A stretch of DNA of 64,000 nucleotides from Komagataeibacter sp. FNDCF1 (GTDB lineage: Bacteria; Pseudomonadota; Alphaproteobacteria; Acetobacterales; Acetobacteraceae): assembly GCF_021295335.1 (NCBI RefSeq), contig NZ_JAIWOT010000001.1, positions 2,937,501 to 3,001,500 on the forward strand, written 5' to 3'. The notes beneath the pieces are model-generated. The model saw nothing but the letters and a program-made list of their open reading frames with translations. It was not told the origin of the DNA and ran no database searches. Numbering within the stretch: position 1 is the first letter of the stretch; each line of letters begins with the position of its first letter. Shown here piece after piece: positions 45,496-54,365 of this stretch. Both the position numbers and the translations under genes were made by a program.

Positions 45496-46944
45496 CAGCC
45501 TGTCGGGTTGGGGTACCCTGTGAAGGGGTAAGGCTGTAGAGTGTCGCGATGAGCCGCTTCATCCCGTTTGACCGATCCCAGCCGTATCTTCTGCCGCCTG
45601 ATCTGACGTCGTGGCTTCCGGCTGACGATATGGCGCATTTCATTGTCGCAGCTGTTGAGCGGGTTCCGATGAGTGCGTTCTGCGTGCCAGTGCGCACGGG
45701 AGGCAAGGCGCAGTATCATCCGCGCCTGATGCTGGCCCTTCTGATCTTCAGCTATGCGAACGGGTTGTTTTCCTCACGCCGGATCGAGCGGGCGACATAT
45801 CGCGACATCGGGGTACGCTTCGTGGCGGCGAACCTGCATCCGGATCATGATACGATTGCGACCTTCCGCCGGACGAACCGGACAGCCATTGAAGCTGCAT
45901 TTGCGCAGGTCCTGCTTCTGGCGCGCGAGACGGGTCTGCTGCGTCTGGGTGTCGTATCGATTGACGGCACGAAAATTGATGCCGACGCTTCGAAATACCG
46001 TTCCCTGCGCTACGACCGGATCAGGGCACTGCGCGAACAGCTGGCGGTGGATATCGCGAAACTGATGGACCAGGCGGAGCACGCAGATGCCACAGACAGA
46101 GATCCGCAGGCCCTGCCAGAAGAGCTTGCCCGACGGGAAACACTGAAAGCGAAGCTGGACGAAGCCTGCGCCCGGCTGGAAGCAGATGCGAAAGCGCAGG
46201 CCGAGGCGGCGCGACCGGCATACGAGAAGAAGAAAGCCGCTTATGATGCGAAAACAGGGCGTCGTGGCAGGGCGCCGAAACCGCCGGATGATGAACCGCC
46301 ACCCGACCGGCAGATCAGTCTGACCGATCCCGACAGCCGCCTCATGCGGCGTTCGGACGCCCACGAGTTCCGGCAGGCTTACAATGCCCAGGCCGTGGTC
46401 TGCGCCGAAGGCAGTCAGCTGATCGTGACAACCGACGTTGTCGCCACGTCAGCGGACGCGCCATCCTTTGCCAGCACCGTGCTGTCGATGGAACACACGA
46501 TCGGTCTCCCAAAGACAGTGCTCGCCGACACCGGTTACGCCAGCGGGCAGGCGGTCCGGGACCTGCGGAAAAAAGGCATCGATCCGCTGGTCGCCATCGG
46601 ACGGCCCTGCGCCCGCAGGCCTTATGACTTCCGGCCACCTCCTGAAGACAGGGAACCGCGCCGGATCACCGAACCCTGGCGGCTTGCCATGAAGAAAAAA
46701 CTGGAAACCACAAAAGCCGGAAATATTTACAGACTACGAAAACAGACCGTTGAACCGGTCTTTGGAATTATCAAAAGCATCATGGGCTTCAGAAGATTCA
46801 GTCTGCGTGGCCTTGCAAAAGTCACGACTGAATGGACCCTCGTCGCTCTCGCATACAACTGCAAAAGAATGGCACGGCTTCAGGCAGCATAAGCCGGGTC
46901 AGCCTCGGCGTTATCAGCCGCAAAATGCCCAACCCGACAGGCTG
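45496..46944 (+). mobile_element. IS1182-family insertion sequence, complete
   Basis: A 1449-bp element with ends CAGCCTGTCGGGTTGGGGTA (left) and its reverse complement ending CCCGACAGGCTG (right). CTAG occurs on both outer sides (45492-45495 and 46945-46948), consistent with a 4-bp target duplication, though CTAG is palindromic and could partly belong to the repeats. It carries a full-length transposase. It sits between yggS and rsmB, 8 bp upstream of the yggS start codon. Confidence 0.93.
45549..46892 (+). CDS. IS1182-family transposase
   Basis: A 447-residue DDE transposase. N-terminal family block: RFIPFDRSQPYLLPPDLTSW then LPADDMAHFIVAAVE, and the DUF772 region YHPRLMLALLIFSYANGLFS. The catalytic residues are in GVVSIDGTKIDADASKYRSL (first Asp), TVLADTGYASGQAV (second Asp) and QTVEPVFGIIKSIMGFRRFS (Glu). 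A charged helix (about 150-240) between the first two Asp residues is the known insertion domain of this family. No frameshift; probably active. Confidence 0.95.
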   Translation: MSRFIPFDRSQPYLLPPDLTSWLPADDMAHFIVAAVERVPMSAFCVPVRTGGKAQYHPRLMLALLIFSYANGLFSSRRIERATYRDIGVRFVAANLHPDHDTIATFRRTNRTAIEAAFAQVLLLARETGLLRLGVVSIDGTKIDADASKYRSLRYDRIRALREQLAVDIAKLMDQAEHADATDRDPQALPEELARRETLKAKLDEACARLEADAKAQAEAARPAYEKKKAAYDAKTGRRGRAPKPPDDEPPPDRQISLTDPDSRLMRRSDAHEFRQAYNAQAVVCAEGSQLIVTTDVVATSADAPSFASTVLSMEHTIGLPKTVLADTGYASGQAVRDLRKKGIDPLVAIGRPCARRPYDFRPPPEDREPRRITEPWRLAMKKKLETTKAGNIYRLRKQTVEPVFGIIKSIMGFRRFSLRGLAKVTTEWTLVALAYNCKRMARLQAA

Positions 46945-47036
46945 CTAGGCTTGGCATGAATACCTGCCGGGTCAAGCCCCGGTCGGCTCCCCCGTGTGCC
47001 AGCATTCGCGTGCCGCAGCTTTCAGGTCAGGATTAC

Positions 47037-48371
47037 ATGAAGTCTTCCCCGTCGTCCCCGTCCCGTCCCACAGGCCGCAGATCCGGGTCAGGCCGCCCTG
47101 GCCGCCAGGGTGGGCAGGCCGCCCCGGACCCCACGCGCGATATCGCCTTTGATATCGTGGAGGGGGTGATCGCGCACCGGCGCATGCTCGATACATCGCT
47201 TGAACATTCCGCCGCCGCCCGTACGGCCGAACCACGCGACCGTGCCGCCGCCCACAGGCTGGCCGCGACCGTGCTGCGCCACATGGGCACGGCGAATGAA
47301 GTGCTGGCCCCCTTCCTCAAGCGTGAACCGCCCGAGCCCGTGCGGGTGGTGCTGCTGATTGGTGTGGCGCAGTTGCTGTTCCTTGACACGCCGCCGCATG
47401 CGGCAGTCGCCACATCCGTTGCGCTGGCGCGCAGGCGGGGGCTGGTGCCGTTTGCCGGGCTGGTCAACGCCGTGCTGCGCCGGGTCGCGGCGGGCGGCGC
47501 GCAGGCGCTTGAGGGGCTTGACCAGCCCCGGCTCGATGTGCCGGCGTGGCTGTGGCAGTCCTGGGGGCGGCTGGCGCGGCCCATCGCCAGCGCCCTTGGC
47601 CATGAGCCCCCCCTTGACCTGACCATCCGCCCCGGGGCGGAACCGCCACCGGGCGGTGAACTGATGCCCGGCGGCAGCGTGCGCTTTGCGGCGGGCACGG
47701 CAAAGGTTTCCGAACTGCCCGGCTTTGCCGAAGGCGCATGGTGGGTACAGGACATGGCGGCCAGCCTGCCCGCGCGCCTGCTGGACGTGAAGGCGGGCGA
47801 ACATGTGGCCGACCTGTGCGCGGCACCGGGCGGCAAGACCGCCCAGCTGGCCTGCACGGGGGCGGAGGTGTTCGCCATCGAGCGCGAGGGCAGGCGGATC
47901 GAGCGCCTGCGCACAAACCTGGCCCGGCTGGGACTGGATGGCGTGCATGTGATCCATGCGGATGCGGCCGAATGGCGGCCCGACAGGCCGCTGGATGCGA
48001 TCCTGCTCGACGCCCCGTGCTCGGCCACCGGCACCATCCGCCGCCACCCCGATGCCATGTGGATCAAGCGCCCGCGGGACATTGCCACCATGACCGAAGG
48101 CCAGGACCGCCTGCTGGCCGCCGCGCGCGACATGCTGCGCCCCGGTGGCCGACTGGTCTATGCCGTATGTTCCCTCCAGCCCGAGGAAGGCGGCCAGCGC
48201 GCCCGCGCGGCGGAAGCCATGGGCCTGATTGCCGATCCCTTCACGCCGGAGGAACTGGCCTTCCTGCCGCAGGCCCGCACGGCGGAGGGGTGGCTGCGCA
48301 CCCACCCCGGCATGCTGGGCGCGCAGGGCGGCATGGACGGGTTTTTCGCCGCCCGTTTCCGCCGCGCCTGA
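47037..48371 (+). CDS. rsmB: RsmB/NOP-family 16S rRNA cytosine-C5 methyltransferase
   Basis: 444 residues from the ATG at 47037, after a basic, Ser/Pro-rich N-terminal tail. The N-terminal NusB-like RNA-binding domain (about 30-165) is followed by the SAM-dependent methyltransferase: ADLCAAPGGKTAQLACTGAE binds SAM, ILLDAPCSATGTIRRHPDAM holds the cysteine that releases product, and VYAVCSLQPEEG holds the catalytic cysteine. It should methylate C967-type positions in 16S rRNA. The IS1182-like element ends 92 nt upstream, so its promoter may have been altered. rpe follows after 62 nt. Confidence 0.93.
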   Translation: MKSSPSSPSRPTGRRSGSGRPGRQGGQAAPDPTRDIAFDIVEGVIAHRRMLDTSLEHSAAARTAEPRDRAAAHRLAATVLRHMGTANEVLAPFLKREPPEPVRVVLLIGVAQLLFLDTPPHAAVATSVALARRRGLVPFAGLVNAVLRRVAAGGAQALEGLDQPRLDVPAWLWQSWGRLARPIASALGHEPPLDLTIRPGAEPPPGGELMPGGSVRFAAGTAKVSELPGFAEGAWWVQDMAASLPARLLDVKAGEHVADLCAAPGGKTAQLACTGAEVFAIEREGRRIERLRTNLARLGLDGVHVIHADAAEWRPDRPLDAILLDAPCSATGTIRRHPDAMWIKRPRDIATMTEGQDRLLAAARDMLRPGGRLVYAVCSLQPEEGGQRARAAEAMGLIADPFTPEELAFLPQARTAEGWLRTHPGMLGAQGGMDGFFAARFRRA

Positions 48372-48433
48372 AAGAGGAGGATGGGAGGCAGGAAATATTG
48401 GCGCACGTCATGGATTTCTGTTAAAAAACAGGC

Positions 48434-49111
48434 ATGGCTGCTCTCAAGACCCCCCTTATCGCACCGAGCCTGCTGGCTGCGGACTTCTCACGCGCGGCGG
48501 ATGAAGTCGCCGCCGTTGAACAGGCGGGCGCCGACTGGCTGCATCTGGATGTCATGGACGGGCATTTCGTGCCCAACCTCTCCATGGGGCCGCAACTCGT
48601 CCAGGCGCTGAGACCCAAGTCGAAGCTGGCGTTTGACGTGCATCTCATGATCGCGCCGGTCGACCCCTATATCGAGGCCTTTGCAAAGGCAGGCGCCAAC
48701 CATATCCACCTGCATGTGGAGGCCGGGCCGCATACGCACCGCTCTCTCCAGCATGTGCGCGACCATGGGGTGAAGCCCGGCATCGCCATCTGCCCCGCCA
48801 CCCCGCCCGAAGCGGTGGGAGAGGTGCTGGATCTGGTGGACATGATTCTGGTCATGACGGTCAATCCCGGCTTCGGCGGCCAGAAATTCCTGACCAGTCA
48901 GCTTGACAAGATCAGAACCCTGCGCCGCATGGCCGATGCCACGGGGCGTGACATCCGCATCGGGGTGGATGGTGGCATCACGGCCCGGACCGCGCCGCTG
49001 GCCGTGGCGGCGGGGGCCGATGTACTGGTGGCGGGCACGTCCGTATACGGACAGGACGACTATGGTGCCGCCATAAGGGAATTACGGACCGGGACATCCA
49101 TCCCGGCGTGA
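48434..49111 (+). CDS. rpe: ribulose-phosphate 3-epimerase
   Basis: 225 residues, the family length. It interconverts ribulose-5-P and xylulose-5-P in the pentose phosphate pathway, which is central to sugar use in acetic acid bacteria. Motifs: LIAPSLLAADFSRAADEVAA, then WLHLDVMDGHFVPNLSMGPQ (metal-binding His-Asp), DVHLMIAPVDPYIEAF, and MTVNPGFGGQKFLTSQLDKI with the phosphate loop DGGITARTAP. A second Asp in RIGVDGGITA is the acid/base residue. Confidence 0.97.
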   Translation: MAALKTPLIAPSLLAADFSRAADEVAAVEQAGADWLHLDVMDGHFVPNLSMGPQLVQALRPKSKLAFDVHLMIAPVDPYIEAFAKAGANHIHLHVEAGPHTHRSLQHVRDHGVKPGIAICPATPPEAVGEVLDLVDMILVMTVNPGFGGQKFLTSQLDKIRTLRRMADATGRDIRIGVDGGITARTAPLAVAAGADVLVAGTSVYGQDDYGAAIRELRTGTSIPA

Positions 49112-49148
49112 GGGAATGGCCCCCGATACATCACAGGGGTAATGTGTC

Positions 49149-50843
49149 ATGCCGCTGAAGCGCCTGACACGCGGGGCACGCCTGTCACTTGCGCGCCTGT
49201 CGCTGTTTGGTGGCGGCAGGCGGCTGCCGGCGGCCCCCGTCCATCATGTACGTGACCTGTGGCCGGGCAATCCGGCGGCGGGCGCGCTGCTGGTCCGCGG
49301 CAGCCTGACATGGGCGGGATATACCCATCCCGTTGGTCCCGGCCTGTGGGATTCGCCTGCGTTCGAACCTGCCTTCCGCGAGGGGCTGCTCGGTTTTCGC
49401 TGGCTGCGTGACCTGCGCGCGGTGGGTACGGATGCCGCACGGCTGAAGGCGCGCGCGCTGGTCGATGACTGGCTGCATCACCCCGCCCAGGACCCGCTGG
49501 CGCTGGAATGCGGGGTGATTGGCGCGCGTGTGGCCGCATGGCTGGGGCATTACGATTTTTTCGCCGCTTCCGCCAGCGATGCCTTCCGCCAGCGCCTCAT
49601 GGCCCGGATCCTTGTGGAAGGGCGCACGATCGCGGCGCTCATGCCGCCTGAAACGCAGGGCTGGCAGACGCTTGCCGCGCTGAAGGGGCTGCTGGCGGTC
49701 GCGGTGGCCATGCCGGAATATACCGGCTTCCTGGCCCGGTACCGCCGCTATATCGATGCAGCGGTGGAAGGCCAGATCCTGCCCGATGGCTGGCATGTCG
49801 AGCGCAGTCCGGAGGTGCAGCTGCGCGCGCTGCGCGAACTGGCGGAAATGCGCGCCATGATGCAGGCCGTCCAGCATGCGCTGCCGCATTCCGTTGCCCT
49901 GGCACTGGACAAGATGAGCCCGGTGCTGCGCGCCATGCGCCATGGGGATGGCGGGCTGGCGCTGTTCAACGGCAGTCATGAGCGTAGCGCCACGCTGATC
50001 GAGATGGTACTGTCCCAGGCCACACGCACGCGGGTGGTGGCAAGCAGCATGCCCGACGGGGGATTCGTGCGCATGCAGGCCGCGCGCACGCTGCTGCTGG
50101 TGGATGCGGGCATTCCGGCACCCCCCGACCATGACCATAATGCGCATGCGGGCACGCTCTCGTTCGAGTTTTCCTGCGCGCGCCAGCGCCTGATCGTCAA
50201 TTGTGGCGGCGGGGTGCTGCCCGCGTGGAAAGAGGCCCTGCGGCAGACGGCGGCCCATTCCGTTGTGGTGGTGGAGGACATGTCCTCCTCCGAATTCGGG
50301 GATGACGGCACGGTGCGCCGCAAGCCCACCCATGTGGGGGTGGAGCATGCGGTGGCCGAAGGCGCGCACTGGCTCAACCTGTCCCATGATGGCTACCATG
50401 CCTCCGCCGGGGCCACATATTACCGCAGGCTCTACCTTGGCGCGGATGGCGAGACCCTGCGCGGGGAGGAAATGCTCGAGGGCGAGCGTGAACTGGCCTT
50501 CGTGCTGCGCCTGCACCTGCATCCGTCGGTTACGGCGGTGGACGCGCTGGATGGTTCGATCCTGCTGACCGGGGGCGAACAGCACTGGCGCTTCCGTGCC
50601 ATGGGGGGCACTGTCGGCATAGAGGAAAGCGTGTACAGCGGTGGCCAGGTCCCGCGTCCCACGCTTCAGCTTGTGGTGCGGGTGGACCCGGCGGCGCGGG
50701 CGGACGCGACCGGCAGCGGCGCATTGCCCGGGCAGCCGCCCGTGCCGCAGGGCAGCACCACGATGGACGACGTGCCGCCGGGCAGGGTGCGGCAGGTGGT
50801 GCGCTGGGCCCTGCAGCGCGAAAAACTGCTGCTGCTGGCATGA
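49149..50843 (+). CDS. heparinase II/III-like protein
   Basis: A 564-residue protein with an N-terminal alpha/alpha toroid (about 60-300) and a C-terminal beta-sandwich (about 320-540) of the heparinase II/III family, seen in AGTLSFEFSCARQRLIVNCG and in HDGYHASAGATYYRRLYLGA. Such proteins are polysaccharide lyases or of unknown role; no sequence signal shows it is exported, which is common for this alphaproteobacterial subgroup that sits near rsmB and rpe. It overlaps the next gene by ATGA, so it is coupled to a glycosyltransferase, which suggests a role in glycan processing. Confidence 0.85.
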   Translation: MPLKRLTRGARLSLARLSLFGGGRRLPAAPVHHVRDLWPGNPAAGALLVRGSLTWAGYTHPVGPGLWDSPAFEPAFREGLLGFRWLRDLRAVGTDAARLKARALVDDWLHHPAQDPLALECGVIGARVAAWLGHYDFFAASASDAFRQRLMARILVEGRTIAALMPPETQGWQTLAALKGLLAVAVAMPEYTGFLARYRRYIDAAVEGQILPDGWHVERSPEVQLRALRELAEMRAMMQAVQHALPHSVALALDKMSPVLRAMRHGDGGLALFNGSHERSATLIEMVLSQATRTRVVASSMPDGGFVRMQAARTLLLVDAGIPAPPDHDHNAHAGTLSFEFSCARQRLIVNCGGGVLPAWKEALRQTAAHSVVVVEDMSSSEFGDDGTVRRKPTHVGVEHAVAEGAHWLNLSHDGYHASAGATYYRRLYLGADGETLRGEEMLEGERELAFVLRLHLHPSVTAVDALDGSILLTGGEQHWRFRAMGGTVGIEESVYSGGQVPRPTLQLVVRVDPAARADATGSGALPGQPPVPQGSTTMDDVPPGRVRQVVRWALQREKLLLLA

Positions 50844-51961
50844 AGATACTTGAAATCACCAATGTCGATTTCTCGATGCGTCAGTTCCTTTTTCCCCTCA
50901 TGCTGGCGTTGCGCGGGCAGGGGCATGATGTCGTGGGCGCATGTGCCGATGGCGCGCTGCTGGATGCCATGCGGGCGGAAGGCCTGCGGGTGGTCGCCGT
51001 TCCCATGTCGCGCACCCTTTCCCCCCTTGCTCAATGGCGGGCGTGGCGGGCGCTGGTGCGCCTGATCCGGGCCGAAAAGCCCGACCTCGTGCACGCCCAC
51101 ATGCCCATCAGCGGCCTGCTGGGGCGGTTTGCCGCCTGGCGGTGCGGGGTGCCGTGCGTCGCCTATACCTGCCACGGCTTTCTGTTCAACCAGCCGGGCT
51201 CGCGCCTGCGGCGCGTTGCGGCCCTTGTGCTGGAATGGCTGGCGGGAAAGGTGACGGATATCTACCTGACCGTATCGGAGGAGGAAGCACGCGACGCCCG
51301 CAGGCTGGGCATCCATCACAGGGCTGCGGGCATTGGCAATGGACGCGATCCCGCCATTTTCCACCCCGACCCGACCGTCCGTACCCACCTGCGCGCGCAG
51401 ATGGGCGTGACGGAGGGGCAGGTCGTGATCCTGGCGGTCTCACGCCTTGTGCGCAGCAAGGGATACCCCGAACTGCTGGCGGCCATGCGCGCGGTACCGG
51501 ACAATGCGGCATTGTGGATTGTGGGTGAGCGCCTGCCCAGTGACCGGGGGGAGGACCTGGAGCCCTATTTCGCCGCCGCCCGTGCGGTGCTGGGGTCAAG
51601 GCTGGTCTTTCTGGGATATCGTGAGGACGTGGCCGCGATCATGGCGGCGGCGGACATCTTCGTGCTGCCCAGCCACTTCGAGGGCCTGCCGATGAGCGTG
51701 ATCGAGGCCATGCTGTGCGGCCTGCCGGTGGTGGCCACCGATATTTCCGGCCCGCGGGAGCAGGTGGTGGCGGGGGAAACCGGCCTGCTTGTGCCCCCGG
51801 CCAACGTGCCCGGGCTTGAGACGGCGCTCGCACGGCTTGTGGCGGATGACGCCCTGCGCCAGCGCATGGGCCGTGCCGGACGCGCGCGGGCGATGGCATG
51901 CTACACGCAGGACCGGGTGATGGCACGTATACTGGCCCTGTTGACCGTGCATCAGGGATAG
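50840..51961 (+). CDS. glycosyltransferase family 4
   Basis: 373 residues, GT-B fold. N-terminal acceptor-binding domain starts MKILEITNVDFSMRQFLFPL and has KPDLVHAHMPISGLLGRFAA. The C-terminal donor domain has VVILAVSRLVRSKGYPELLA and the E-x7-E region FVLPSHFEGLPMSVIEAMLC then GLPVVATDISGPREQV, conserved for sugar-nucleotide binding. The ATG overlaps the heparinase-like gene stop. It probably adds a hexose to a lipid-linked or surface glycan. A palindromic repeat follows. Confidence 0.93.
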   Translation: MKILEITNVDFSMRQFLFPLMLALRGQGHDVVGACADGALLDAMRAEGLRVVAVPMSRTLSPLAQWRAWRALVRLIRAEKPDLVHAHMPISGLLGRFAAWRCGVPCVAYTCHGFLFNQPGSRLRRVAALVLEWLAGKVTDIYLTVSEEEARDARRLGIHHRAAGIGNGRDPAIFHPDPTVRTHLRAQMGVTEGQVVILAVSRLVRSKGYPELLAAMRAVPDNAALWIVGERLPSDRGEDLEPYFAAARAVLGSRLVFLGYREDVAAIMAAADIFVLPSHFEGLPMSVIEAMLCGLPVVATDISGPREQVVAGETGLLVPPANVPGLETALARLVADDALRQRMGRAGRARAMACYTQDRVMARILALLTVHQG

Positions 51962-52020
51962 TCCGCAAAGCCGCTTCCCGGACCATCGTGAAAAATCTCT
52001 GGTAAAGCATTTTCCGGAAA

Positions 52021-52075
52021 TCTTCCGGGAGCCGCGTTTTTCAAAAAGGCGGCTCGCGGAAGCTTTTCTGGCAAC
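52021..52075. repeat. intergenic GC-rich palindrome, copy 3
   Basis: Core GAGCCGC (52029-52035) and GCGGCTC (52049-52055) with the loop GTTTTTCAAAAAG, and outer arms TCTTCCGG against GCGGAAGCTTTT. Related to copies at 10618 and 21128 but with changed stem bases that keep pairing, so the structure is conserved more than the sequence. It lies between a convergent gene pair (GT4 and the secreted unknown gene). Confidence 0.72.
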
Positions 52076-52096
52076 ATCGTCTGCTCAGGCAATCCC

Positions 52097-52660
52097 CTAA
52101 CGGCGGGGTGTGGCCTGCGGCTGTTCTTCCATCTGTCCCTCGCCCTCGCCGCCCATGGCCTGGATCAGCGCCTGGGTCTGGGCTTCATGCGACTTGATCA
52201 GCTTGACATTATCCGGGTTGAGCGTGGGCATGGAACGGCTGTCCTGTGCGGGATGCTGCAGGACGGCGGTGGTCATGCCGAAGGTGGTGATGCCCATCAC
52301 GAACTCACGCGCCGACATGCCGTATTTCTGCAGGATCGGCTGAAGCTGCGGCATGGCTTCCGTGCGCTTGATGGTTTCTTCCAGCGACATGTTCGGCGTC
52401 TCGGGCGGGGAGATGCGCGATTCGCGGATCTGCTGGATCACCGGCGTCATGCGCGTGAAGAAGTCCTTTGGCAGCCTGTACTGCGCCACCGTGTTCATGT
52501 CACGCTGGATCGCGGCCTGCTGGGCGGCGCTGGGAGCCTGCTGGGGGGCTGCCGCCTGCGGTGCCTGCGCCCGTGCCGCACCCATGGCACCCGGCATGCA
52601 GGCCATGCCAAGGGCACAGGTGGTGGCGACAAGCGCCCTGCGGAGGGAAAAATCGGTCAT
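52097..52660 (-). CDS. secreted protein of unknown function
   Basis: 187 residues with a signal peptide (LVATTCALGMACMPGAMGAA RAQA by appearance, cleavage after ARAQA). The next 25 residues are Ala/Gln/Pro-rich. The body is helical (YRLPKDFFTRMTPVIQQIRE then MPQLQPILQKYGMSAREFVM) and the tail is Gln/Pro-rich. No family is recognised with confidence. It is translated after the M29 peptidase gene with an ATGA overlap (52657-52660), so it should be made together with it. Confidence 0.68.
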   Translation of the reverse strand: MTDFSLRRALVATTCALGMACMPGAMGAARAQAPQAAAPQQAPSAAQQAAIQRDMNTVAQYRLPKDFFTRMTPVIQQIRESRISPPETPNMSLEETIKRTEAMPQLQPILQKYGMSAREFVMGITTFGMTTAVLQHPAQDSRSMPTLNPDNVKLIKSHEAQTQALIQAMGGEGEGQMEEQPQATPRR

Positions 52661-53904
52661 GGCTGGTTACTCCATTCACCCTGTCGCATCAGGGGTTCGC
52701 GGGTGCCGTCATGGTTGATGGCGTCCACGTCGATCTTGCCGGACCCGATCATCCAGTCAATATGGATGAAGCTGCTGTTGGCCCCCTGCTGCGCCAGATG
52801 GGCTTCGGTCAGGTTGTCAGTATCCAGCATGCATTTGGCATAGGACTGGCCCAGCGCGATGTGGCTTGCCGCGTTCTCGTCAAACAGGGTGTTGCGGAAC
52901 AGGATCCCGCTTTCGGAAATGGGGGAGGACGCGGGAACAAGTGCGACTTCACCCAGCCTGCGGGCGCCGTCATCGGTATCAAGGATGCGTTCCAGCACGG
53001 CCTGCCCCTGGCCTGCGCGGGCTTCGACGATGCGGCCTTCCTCGAAGCGTACGGCAATATCGTCGATCAGCGTGCCCTGATGGAACAGTGGCTTGGTCGC
53101 GCGCACCGTGCCGCTGACCTTGCGGGCATGGGGGGTGGTGAACACTTCCTCGGTCGGAATGTTGGGGTTGCACACGATGCCGTTGCCAGCCGGTTCCGCC
53201 CCGCCTGCCCAGGCATGGCCATCGGCCAGGCCCACGGTCAGGTCCGTATCAGGGCCGGTAAAGTGCAGGGCCGCGAACCGGCGGTCATTGAGCCATGTCG
53301 CGCGCTTGTGCAGGCGGGCGTTATGGGTTTTCCATTCCGCCACCGGGTCATCCACCATCACGCGCGATGCCTGGAAGATCGCATCCCACAGATGGCTCAC
53401 GGCTTCATCTTCCGGCAGGTCGGGAAAGACCTGTGCCGCCCATGCGGGCGTGGCGAAGGCCACGATATTCCAGTTGATGGCAAAGCGCGTGATCAGTTCC
53501 ATGGCCGGACGCCCCGCACGGGATGCCGCGCGCGCCACGCGGGAGACGCGTTCGGGGGCCTCATTGGCCAGCAACACGGGGTTGCCACCGGTAATCGCCA
53601 TGCGTGCCGCCCCCTTGCGGTAGGCGGTGGCCATGCCGTCCTGCAGCCAGTCGGCGGCGGTATCGAGCGTGTCGTCGGCGGCATGGCGGAAGCGGGCCAG
53701 CGTCGTCGCGTCATCGGCATAGAAGGGGGTGACCAGTGACGCACCGGCCTTGTAGGCATGTTCCGTAATCCGGCGCACCAGCGGCACGGCGTCCAGTGGT
53801 GCCGTGATCAGAAGCTGCTGGCCATGGGCGACGTTCACGCCAACGCGCACGGCCACTTCAGCCAGGCGGTCCAGAAGATGTTCATGCTGGGGGGAAAGAG
53901 CCAT
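52657..53904 (-). CDS. M29-family aminopeptidase
   Basis: A 415-residue cytoplasmic metallopeptidase that removes N-terminal residues. The two-metal site is visible: Glu in NPNIPTEEVFTTP, the Glu/His cluster in ESGILFRNTLFDENAASHIA then LGQSY, and the His-Asp pair in SSFIHIDWMIGSGKIDVDAI. N-terminal domain with AYKAGASLVTPFYADDATTL matches the thermophilic AmpS/PepS group. Length is typical. It is the first of a two-gene unit. Confidence 0.93.
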   Translation of the reverse strand: MALSPQHEHLLDRLAEVAVRVGVNVAHGQQLLITAPLDAVPLVRRITEHAYKAGASLVTPFYADDATTLARFRHAADDTLDTAADWLQDGMATAYRKGAARMAITGGNPVLLANEAPERVSRVARAASRAGRPAMELITRFAINWNIVAFATPAWAAQVFPDLPEDEAVSHLWDAIFQASRVMVDDPVAEWKTHNARLHKRATWLNDRRFAALHFTGPDTDLTVGLADGHAWAGGAEPAGNGIVCNPNIPTEEVFTTPHARKVSGTVRATKPLFHQGTLIDDIAVRFEEGRIVEARAGQGQAVLERILDTDDGARRLGEVALVPASSPISESGILFRNTLFDENAASHIALGQSYAKCMLDTDNLTEAHLAQQGANSSFIHIDWMIGSGKIDVDAINHDGTREPLMRQGEWSNQP

Positions 53905-54023
53905 GCGTCATCATATCCTGTAAAAAGCGGGCCATGTGCCGCATGCCCGCGGAATGGGCGCAGGATAGACGACACGCTCCCTTTAGGTAAGATGATAGAT
54001 GATGACCGGAAACCGGCGGGAGC

Positions 54024-54365
54024 ATGCAGTCAATGAAACAGGTGCCCACGGGTTCCCGCGTCCTGTGCACGCTGGATGCGGCGCGCGCGGCCCCGCAGCG
54101 TGTGCTGTGTGATGACCGTGCCCTGGTGGTGTGGATGGTGGATGAGGACAGTCCCGCCGTGATCGATGACCGCTGTCCGCACGGAAATGCCCGGCTTTCC
54201 GCCGGTTACGTGCTGTATGGCCGGATTGTCTGCCCGCTGCATATGTGGACATTCGGCCCCGACGGGCGCGCGCAGGCGCCCGGTGGCCGGACCGAGGCGG
54301 CAGGTCCCGCCCCACGGGGTTATGAATGCTGGGTCAGCGGGGGGCAGGTCTGGGCGCGGGTGTAG
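54024..54365 (+). CDS. Rieske [2Fe-2S] ferredoxin-like protein
   Basis: A 113-residue one-domain Rieske protein. The cluster ligands are Cys51 and His53 in DDRCPHGNARLSAGY, and Cys70 and His73 in IVCPLHMW, the C-x-H and C-x2-H pattern of Rieske ferredoxins (NirD/biphenyl dioxygenase-type). It should carry electrons for an oxygenase or reductase encoded elsewhere; no partner gene is near. The 3' end overlaps the convergent DUF4186 gene by 32 nt. Confidence 0.9.
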   Translation: MQSMKQVPTGSRVLCTLDAARAAPQRVLCDDRALVVWMVDEDSPAVIDDRCPHGNARLSAGYVLYGRIVCPLHMWTFGPDGRAQAPGGRTEAAGPAPRGYECWVSGGQVWARV

